NCBI GenBank assembly: GCA_022710975.1
Contig: JAKLGA010000011.1
Coordinates: 113,842-177,841 of the forward strand
Direction: 5' to 3'
DNA: 64,000 nucleotides
From: Myxococcota bacterium
Lineage (GTDB): Bacteria > Myxococcota > B64-G9
Shown here: piece by piece, positions 58,497 to 64,000 of the stretch
Layout: the number at the start of each line of letters is the position of its first letter
How positions within the stretch are numbered: the stretch's first letter is position 1
Made by a program: the position numbers and the translations under genes
The notes under the pieces: model-generated
What the model saw: only the letters and a program-made list of their open reading frames with translations
Database searches by the model: none
What the model was told of the DNA's origin: nothing

Positions 58497-58805
58497 GTGC
58501 AGCTAGGGCGGGTGATCGGCCAGGTCGTCTGCAGCGTGAAGGATCCCCAGATCGCGGGGGTGCCCATCTACGTGGTGCAGATGGTGAACGAGCGGCTGAA
58601 GCCCGTGGGCAAGCCGTTCGCCGCCGTGGATCACCTGCGCTGCAGCGGCCCGGGCGATCTGGTCTGGCTGTGCTTCAAGCGGGACGCGGCCATCGCGCTG
58701 GGCGACAAGGCCCCGGTGGACGCGGCCATCCTCGGGTTCGTGGACGAGGTCTCCCTGGAGCGCGAGCCCGGGGGGGCCATCGAGGTGCAGCAGGGTTCCG
58801 CGTAG
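58497..58805 (+). CDS. EutN/CcmL-family pentameric vertex protein 3 (BMC-P)
   Basis: 102 residues from a GTG. GRVIGQVVCSVKDPQIAGVPIYVV and AAILGFVDEVSLE are the family ends. It contains a longer loop with Trp-Leu-Cys-Phe-Lys (VWLCFKRDAA) than the other two. Confidence 0.93.
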   Translation: MQLGRVIGQVVCSVKDPQIAGVPIYVVQMVNERLKPVGKPFAAVDHLRCSGPGDLVWLCFKRDAAIALGDKAPVDAAILGFVDEVSLEREPGGAIEVQQGSA

Positions 58806-58850
58806 CTCCCGCCGCGAGGCGGGGAGAACAACTGGACGAGGAGGACGATC

Positions 58851-59132
<282 letters not shown>

Positions 59133-59286
59133 TCGGCCCCGTGACGGCCGGGCCGCGTGAGCGGCCCCTCGCACCGGCCCCCTCCCGGGGACAGGTGACG
59201 GGTGCGCGCGCGCCCGGCCGCCACCTTGCCCGTCTGCCCGGGCCTGGCCGCGCTCCGCGCGGGCGGGTCCGGGCGGGAGGTGTCGC

Positions 59287-60711
59287 ATGCAATCCGACGA
59301 ACTGGTGCGCCAGATCACCGCCGAGGTGCTGCGCCGGCTGGGCCAGGCCCCGGCCGCGCCGGGAGCGGCCGCGCCGGCCAGGCCCGCCGCGTCCCCCTCG
59401 GGCAAGGCCCTGGTGCTGCTGACCGGCGGCGACGCCCGCCTGGACCTGGCGCTCGCCGAGCTCGGCCGGCTGGCCGAGCAGCACGCGCGCCTGACGGTGG
59501 TGCTGTCGGCCACCGCCCAGCGGGTGATCGGGCTGCCGGCCGTGCGGCGGGCCGCCCCGGCCGCCGAGGTGCTCAGCGACGGCGAGCCGCAGGCGCTGCT
59601 GGAGGGCGTCGAGGCGGTCTACCTGCCCAACCTGTCGCTGAACGCCGCGGCCAAGATCGGCCGGCTGACCCCGGACAGCCTGGTGTGCATCCTGGCCGTC
59701 CGGGCGCTGCTCGGCGGGCTGCCGGTGCGGGCCTCGCGGGACTGCCTGCTGCCCCGGGGCGTGGATCCGGCCCGGGTGCCGCCCGGCGTGCGCGCGCGGC
59801 TGGAGGAGCTGCTGCAGGGCCTGTCCTCGCTGGGCGTGGAGCTCCGCTCCGGCGAGCAGCTCGCGGGCGGCGCCGCGCCGGGGACGCCCCGCCCTGCGGC
59901 CTCGGCCGCGCCGGCCTGCCACGGCCCGGGCGGCTGCACCGGCTGCGGCCAGTGCGTGGAGAAGCGGCCGGAGGTGGTGCAGACGCTGGTCGCCGAGGGC
60001 GCGGCGCGCCTGGGCGCGACCCAGGGCGCCCGGCCCGCCAGCCAGAACATGGCGGCCTACATCGACCACACCCTGCTGAAGCCCGACGCCACCGAGAAGG
60101 AGATCCGCAAGCTGTGCGAGGAGGCCCGCCAGCACTCGTTCGCCTCGGTGTGCGTCAACCCGGGCCGGGTGAAGCTGTGCGCGGAGCTGCTGCGCGGCTC
60201 GCCGGTCAAGGTGTGCACGGTGATCGGCTTCCCGCTGGGGGCCACCACCCCGACCTCCAAGGCCATCGAGACCCGCGACGCCATCGCCAACGGCGCCAAC
60301 GAGATCGACATGGTGCTGAACATCGGGGCGCTGAAGTCGGGCGACGACGGGCTGGTGAGCCAGGACATCGAGGGCGTGGTGCAGGCCGCCCGCGGCCAGG
60401 CCCTGGTCAAGGTGATCCTGGAGACGGCGCTGCTCACCCGCGAGGAGAAGATCAAGGCTTGCCTGCTAGCCAAGGCCGCGGGGGCGAACTTCGTCAAGAC
60501 CTCCACCGGCTTCTCCTCGGGCGGCGCCACGGTCCAGGACATCGCGCTCATGCGCGAGACGGTCGGGCCGGACATGGGCGTCAAGGCCTCGGGCGGCATC
60601 CGCGACCGGGCCACTGCCGAGGCCATGGTGGCCGCGGGCGCGACCCGCATCGGCGCCTCCGCCTCGGTGGCCATCGCCACCGGGCAGAAGACGGCCGGCA
60701 AGGGCTACTAG
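59287..60711 (+). CDS. deoC: Deoxyribose-phosphate aldolase (DERA) fused to N-terminal microcompartment domain with Cys cluster
   Basis: 474 residues, ATG after GGGAGG. Residues 3-17 ([17 protein letters not shown]) are an encapsulation peptide; an alpha/beta domain (about residues 38-200) parallels the protein at 51983. C211, C217, C220 and C223 ([13 protein letters not shown]) form a Cys cluster that could bind zinc or Fe-S. The rest, from about residue 256 ([15 protein letters not shown]), is DERA with Asp in EIDMVLNIG, Schiff-base Lys404 in [14 protein letters not shown] and VKASGGIRD. It cleaves 2-deoxyribose-5-phosphate to acetaldehyde and glyceraldehyde-3-phosphate. Confidence 0.94.
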   Translation: MQSDELVRQITAEVLRRLGQAPAAPGAAAPARPAASPSGKALVLLTGGDARLDLALAELGRLAEQHARLTVVLSATAQRVIGLPAVRRAAPAAEVLSDGEPQALLEGVEAVYLPNLSLNAAAKIGRLTPDSLVCILAVRALLGGLPVRASRDCLLPRGVDPARVPPGVRARLEELLQGLSSLGVELRSGEQLAGGAAPGTPRPAASAAPACHGPGGCTGCGQCVEKRPEVVQTLVAEGAARLGATQGARPASQNMAAYIDHTLLKPDATEKEIRKLCEEARQHSFASVCVNPGRVKLCAELLRGSPVKVCTVIGFPLGATTPTSKAIETRDAIANGANEIDMVLNIGALKSGDDGLVSQDIEGVVQAARGQALVKVILETALLTREEKIKACLLAKAAGANFVKTSTGFSSGGATVQDIALMRETVGPDMGVKASGGIRDRATAEAMVAAGATRIGASASVAIATGQKTAGKGY

Positions 60712-60732
60712 CGCCACCCCGAGGGAGCTCGC

Positions 60733-61497
60733 GTGCGCACCTGGCAGGCCCGACAGGAGCTGGTCGAGTACGGCCGCCGCCTGTGGCTGCGGGGCTTCGT
60801 GGCGGCCAACGACGGCAACCTGTCGGTGCGCCTGGACGGGGAGCGCGTGCTGACCACGCCCACCGGGGTCAGCAAGGGCTTCATGGCGCCGGACGATCTG
60901 CTGGTGACCGACCTCGGGGGCGCGCGGGTCGAGGGCCGGGGGCGGCCGTCCTCCGAGCTGCCCATGCACCTCGAGATCTACCGCGGCCGGCCGGACGTGC
61001 GCGCCGTGGTGCACGCCCACCCGCCGGTGGCCACCGCCTTCGCCGTGGCCGGCATCCCGCTCGACCAGTGCCTGCTGCCCGAGATGGTGGTCAGCCTGGG
61101 GGCCATCCCCATCGCGCCCTACGGCACCCCCTCCACGGAGGAGATCCCGGCCTCCATCCGGCCGTTCGTCCCGCGCTGCGACGCGGTGCTGCTGGCCAAC
61201 CACGGCGCGGTCACCTGGGCCGACAGCCTGCCGGGCGCCTTCCACCGCATGGAGACCCTGGAGCACACCGCCACCATCACCCACCACGCGCTGGCGCTGG
61301 GCCACCCGCGCTCGCTGCCGGCCGCGGAGGTGGAGAAGCTGCAGCGGCTGCGCGAGCGCTACGGGCTGACCGGCCGGGTGCTGCCCTGCCAGGCGGCGGG
61401 CGCCTGCCCGGCCCTGGAGCGCCCGGAGGCGGACGAGGCCGCGCTGGTCGAGCGGGTGACCCGCGCCGTGCTGGAGGCGCTGCGCACCCGCGGCTAG
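60733..61497 (+). CDS. Class II (FucA/AraD-like) aldolase with C-terminal encapsulation-peptide-like helix
   Basis: 254 residues from a GTG. The zinc-dependent class II fold shows AANDGNLSVR, a TGVSKGFM segment, HAHPPVA (two zinc His) and ANHGAVTW (third His). The family cleaves L-fuculose- or L-rhamnulose-1-phosphate to DHAP and lactaldehyde, or acts as an epimerase. The last 17 residues, ALVERVTRAVLEALRTR, resemble an encapsulation helix at the C-terminus, as reported for planctomycete BMC aldolases. Substrate not certain. It ends the BMC operon. Confidence 0.9.
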   Translation: MRTWQARQELVEYGRRLWLRGFVAANDGNLSVRLDGERVLTTPTGVSKGFMAPDDLLVTDLGGARVEGRGRPSSELPMHLEIYRGRPDVRAVVHAHPPVATAFAVAGIPLDQCLLPEMVVSLGAIPIAPYGTPSTEEIPASIRPFVPRCDAVLLANHGAVTWADSLPGAFHRMETLEHTATITHHALALGHPRSLPAAEVEKLQRLRERYGLTGRVLPCQAAGACPALERPEADEAALVERVTRAVLEALRTRG

Positions 61498-61552
61498 GCG
61501 CGAAGCGAGGCGGCGCATCCGTCCCCTGTCCGGAGCGCCGCTGGAGGTTGCC

Positions 61553-62473
61553 ATGGATCCCCTACCCGAGTTCCCCCTGAGCGTCCCCAACCACGCGGGC
61601 CAGCCCAACGATCCGGACGACATCTACTTCGGCGACACCTCCGAGATCGGCAAGGTGGCTAGCGCCCAGACCAACCTGAACCGCACCCGCGGCTTCAGGA
61701 AGTGGCCCGGCGCCCGCATCGGCATGGTGATCCTGGGCGCCTTCCTGGGGCTCGTCCCGGGCGGCATCGCCTGGGCCATCCTGGAGGATCAGGATCGCGC
61801 CCTGGCGAACGAGTACGGCTGGATCGCGCTGGCGGCCGGCGCGTTGCTCGGCGCCGTGCTGTTCGCCTGGCTGGGCCGGCCCTGGCAGGCGTGCACCTTC
61901 GTGGCCGAGCGCGGCTTCCTGCGCGTCAAGCGGCGGGAGGGCAAGCTCAAGATCGACCGGCTGCGCTTCGACGACGCGGCCGAGCTGCGGCTGCGGCAGA
62001 CGCGCAACTACTACAACGGGGTGTACACCGGCACCTCCTTCGACTACCGCTGGCGCGACGCCCAGGGGCGGGTGCTGTTCGCCATCACCGGCATGTTCAA
62101 GGAGAGCGCCAAGAAGCCGCCCAAGCCGGACAACGCCATCCACTTCGCCCAGGCGGCCGAGGCGGCCTGGCTGCACTTCCGCCTGCCGCAGGTGCTGGAG
62201 TCGGTCCAGGCCGGCCAGGAGGTGCGCTTCCCGGTCGGCAAGGGGCGCTACCTGGCGGTCGGCCGGGGCTACCTGGAGCTGGGGCTCAAGGGCGAGCCCC
62301 GGCGGCTGGAGCCCGCGGACGTCGAGGTGCTGAAGCTGGACCAGGGCTGGCTCACCATCAAGCCCAAGGGCGCGGGCTGGTTCGGCAGCTCCAAGGTCAT
62401 GTTCGCCGACATCGGCGACGGCAAGATCTTCCTGGCCCTGGTGGAGAAGCACCTGGGCCTCACCATCGCCTAA
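61553..62473 (+). CDS. Membrane protein with two helices, function unknown
   Basis: 306 residues, ATG after GGAGG. Two hydrophobic segments (about residues 55-77 and 93-110) separate an acidic N-terminus from a soluble C-terminal domain rich in beta structure. A GYG-like or PH-like shape is possible but no family is recognised. It follows the BMC operon by 55 bases and could be co-transcribed. Confidence 0.68.
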   Translation: MDPLPEFPLSVPNHAGQPNDPDDIYFGDTSEIGKVASAQTNLNRTRGFRKWPGARIGMVILGAFLGLVPGGIAWAILEDQDRALANEYGWIALAAGALLGAVLFAWLGRPWQACTFVAERGFLRVKRREGKLKIDRLRFDDAAELRLRQTRNYYNGVYTGTSFDYRWRDAQGRVLFAITGMFKESAKKPPKPDNAIHFAQAAEAAWLHFRLPQVLESVQAGQEVRFPVGKGRYLAVGRGYLELGLKGEPRRLEPADVEVLKLDQGWLTIKPKGAGWFGSSKVMFADIGDGKIFLALVEKHLGLTIA

Positions 62474-62485
62474 GCCCGCGCTCCG

Positions 62486-62947
62486 CTAGCCCCGGCCGGC
62501 CTCGCGCCGGAGGGCCTGGAGCACCCGGTCGAGCTGGTTCAGGAACTCCGAGCGGTCGGCCTTGGTGAAGGGCGGCGGGCCGCCGCCCACCTGGCCCGCC
62601 CCGCGCAGGGTCGCCAGCAGGTCGCGGGTGGCCAGCAGCTCGCCGATCGCGTCCGGGCTGAACTCCTTGCCCCGCGGCCCGAGCGCGCGCGCCCCCCGGG
62701 CCAGGCAGCGGGCGGCCAGCGGGATGTCCGCGGTCACGCACACGTCCAGCGCGCCGATGCGTTCGGCGATCCAGTCGTCGGCCACCCCCTCGCCGCGCCC
62801 CACCACCACGCACTCGACCCGCCCGTCCCGCGGAGTCTGCAGCGGGGTGGCGCTGACCACCACCACGCGCAGCCCGTAGCGCTGGGCCACCCGGTAGATC
62901 TCCGCCTTGACCGGGCAGGCGTCCGCGTCCACGTAGAGGTCCAGCAT
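62486..62947 (-). CDS. YaiI/YqxD family (DUF188) protein
   Basis: 153 residues, ATG. The DUF188/UPF0178 signature is clear: LYVDADACPVKAEIYRVA, VVSATPLQTP, DDWIAERI, and VTADIPLAARCL with GRGKEFSPDAI-like text (RGKEFSPDAIGELLA). The fold is NYN/PIN-like, so nuclease activity is suspected for the family. It starts three bases after the preceding stop, in an operon with the next entry. Confidence 0.9.
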   Translation of the reverse strand: MLDLYVDADACPVKAEIYRVAQRYGLRVVVVSATPLQTPRDGRVECVVVGRGEGVADDWIAERIGALDVCVTADIPLAARCLARGARALGPRGKEFSPDAIGELLATRDLLATLRGAGQVGGGPPPFTKADRSEFLNQLDRVLQALRREAGRG

Positions 62948-62950
62948 GCC

Positions 62951-64000
62951 TCACCGCGCGCCGGCCAGGCGCACCTTGAGCTCGACCGGGTTGTGATCGG
63001 TGTGGCGGAAGCCCAGATCGTGGGCGCGCACGGACTCGAGCACCACGTCCGGGCCGAGCAGGAAGCCGTCCACGCTGGTCAGGAAGGTCTGGCCCGGGCG
63101 GTAGCTCGCGCTCACCGCGCGGAGAGAGGGGGTGGCCGCGTCGAAGGCCCAGGTCCAGCCCGAGGGCGTCCAGCCGTCCGGCACCCGCTGGAACCAGTCC
63201 GGGGTGGGATCGCTCGCGGGGAAGGAGCGCTCGGAGAGCCCGGGCAAGGCCTGGTTCCAGTCGCCGCCCACGATCACGTGCTGGCCCTCGGCGTAGCGGC
63301 GCTGCATCAGCGCGCGCAGGAAGTCCATCTGCTGGCGCCGCAGCGCTCCGCCCCGATCGAAGGTGGCCAGGTGGACGTGCAGGAGCGTCCACGGGCGGCC
63401 GTCGGCGGCCGGCAGGCGCACCTCGTGCACGCAGCGCTTGAGCTGGAACACCCGCTCCGGCCAGGGGAAGTCGCCCGGGAGCTGCAGCCGGCGGGCCAGG
63501 CTCGGCCGGATCCGGGTCAGGGTGACGAGCCCGCTCTCCACGCTGCCCATCGGGCGGGTGAGCGGCGCCGGCACCCAGGCCGCCCGGTAGTTGAGCGCCC
63601 GGGCCAGGTGGCGGCCGGGCAGCGCGGCCGCGAGCGCGCCGACCTCGTCCACGCCGAAGCTGCGGCTGGAGGGGCTGTCCACCTCCTGCAGCAGCAGGGC
63701 GTCCACCGCCTGCCCCCGCAGGAAGGCCGTCAGCCCGGACAGGTTCTCCTCCACCCGCGCCCGGCTCGCGGCCCGCGACTGGGTGCCGCCGTCGAAGAAG
63801 AAGTCCGCCTGGCGGTCGAGCCCGGCGTAGCCCAGGTTCCAGGTCAGCAGCGTGAGCTCGGACGCGGGCGGGGGCTGGGGGGCGGTCCCGGCCCGGACCG
63901 GCGTGTCCTCCTCGGCGGGCGGTCGCCACTCGAGCAGCAAGAGCACCACCAGCAGCAGGGCCACCAGCCCGAGCAGCGCCGCGCCCACGCGGAGCGCCCA
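62951..64000 (-). CDS. Endonuclease/exonuclease/phosphatase-family protein, 5'-truncated
   Basis: The frame is open to the right edge. A GTG at 63988 is possible, but it would leave no basic residue before the hydrophobic helix, so the true start is probably outside. The membrane or signal segment is followed by TLLTWNLGY, LLLQEVDSPSSRSFG, VHLATFDRGGALRRQQ, VGGDWNQALPG and terminal HTDHNPVELKV: the EEP motifs including the catalytic Asp-His. The family hydrolyses phosphodiesters in nucleic acids, lipids or inositol phosphates. It is exported or membrane-bound. Confidence 0.85.
   Translation of the reverse strand, partial: WALRVGAALLGLVALLLVVLLLLEWRPPAEEDTPVRAGTAPQPPPASELTLLTWNLGYAGLDRQADFFFDGGTQSRAASRARVEENLSGLTAFLRGQAVDALLLQEVDSPSSRSFGVDEVGALAAALPGRHLARALNYRAAWVPAPLTRPMGSVESGLVTLTRIRPSLARRLQLPGDFPWPERVFQLKRCVHEVRLPAADGRPWTLLHVHLATFDRGGALRRQQMDFLRALMQRRYAEGQHVIVGGDWNQALPGLSERSFPASDPTPDWFQRVPDGWTPSGWTWAFDAATPSLRAVSASYRPGQTFLTSVDGFLLGPDVVLESVRAHDLGFRHTDHNPVELKVRLAGAR

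Noticed and set aside
59287..61497. Reading deoC and the class II aldolase as an ordinary nucleoside-salvage operon
   Set aside because: No deoA, deoB, deoD or nucleoside transporter is present, and both proteins carry encapsulation-like helices in a run of BMC shell genes.

Overview
The window is very GC-rich DNA (roughly 70 percent or more by eye) packed with bacterial genes. Several features point to a deltaproteobacterial, probably Myxococcota-like, organism. There are many lipoproteins and secreted multidomain proteins, two C-termini of the MYXO-CTERM type (Gly-Cys, then a hydrophobic stretch, then an Arg-rich tail), acidic Asp/Cys repeats of the MopE/thrombospondin-3 style, and a bacterial microcompartment (BMC) locus whose contents resemble the unassigned Haliangium/planctomycete organelles. 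The assignment is inferred from gene content only. No insertion sequence, prophage or CRISPR array was seen.

Layout. 1-4347: a truncated secreted protein, a 944-residue repeat lipoprotein and a sugar nucleotidyltransferase. 4366-7260: a PP2C phosphatase and the ammonifying nitrite reductase pair nrfHA. 7422-20487: a series of exported proteins (beta-barrel-like lipoprotein, Cys-rich lipoprotein, C39-type peptidase, carboxypeptidase-regulatory-like protein, VWA lipoprotein, papain-like lipoprotein with P and lamin-tail domains, six-repeat secreted protein). 20477-29271: an MFS permease divergent from a giant alpha-2-macroglobulin, followed by an outer-membrane protein. 29304-31169: an ECF sigma / anti-sigma operon with two small exported proteins. 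31188-34398: an HD-domain protein and a partner, on the minus strand.

34692-38603 is an information-processing island. A strong promoter leads into tRNA-Ser(GCU), tRNA-Arg(ACG), tadA (the enzyme that deaminates that Arg tRNA), tRNA-Ser(CGA), tRNA-Ser(GGA), the SRP RNA, dnaX, ybaB and recR. 38600-51140 holds membrane proteins, a metalloprotease, a 15-module cystine-rich lipoprotein, an ABC exporter, a 10TM metal permease, two PRC-barrel proteins and a DUF1963 protein.

51268-61497 is the highlight: a 14-gene plus-strand BMC operon with its own promoter. Shell genes are two BMC-H, one PduT-like BMC-T with its Fe-S cysteine, and three EutN/CcmL pentamers. Core enzymes are PduL, a CoA-acylating aldehyde dehydrogenase, a PduS-like electron-transfer protein, deoxyribose-phosphate aldolase (DERA) fused to a BMC-specific domain, a class II aldolase, a triosephosphate isomerase with an apparent encapsulation peptide, and an RpiB-like protein lacking the usual catalytic Cys and Thr. 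The proposed scheme is that sugar phosphates are cleaved by DERA and/or the class II aldolase inside the shell. The aldehyde goes to acyl-CoA and then acyl-phosphate, TPI interconverts the triose phosphates in the lumen, and PduS/PduT export electrons to regenerate NAD+. No B12 enzyme, glycyl-radical enzyme or alcohol dehydrogenase is visible. The window ends with a membrane protein, a YaiI/DUF188 protein and a truncated endonuclease/exonuclease/phosphatase-family protein.
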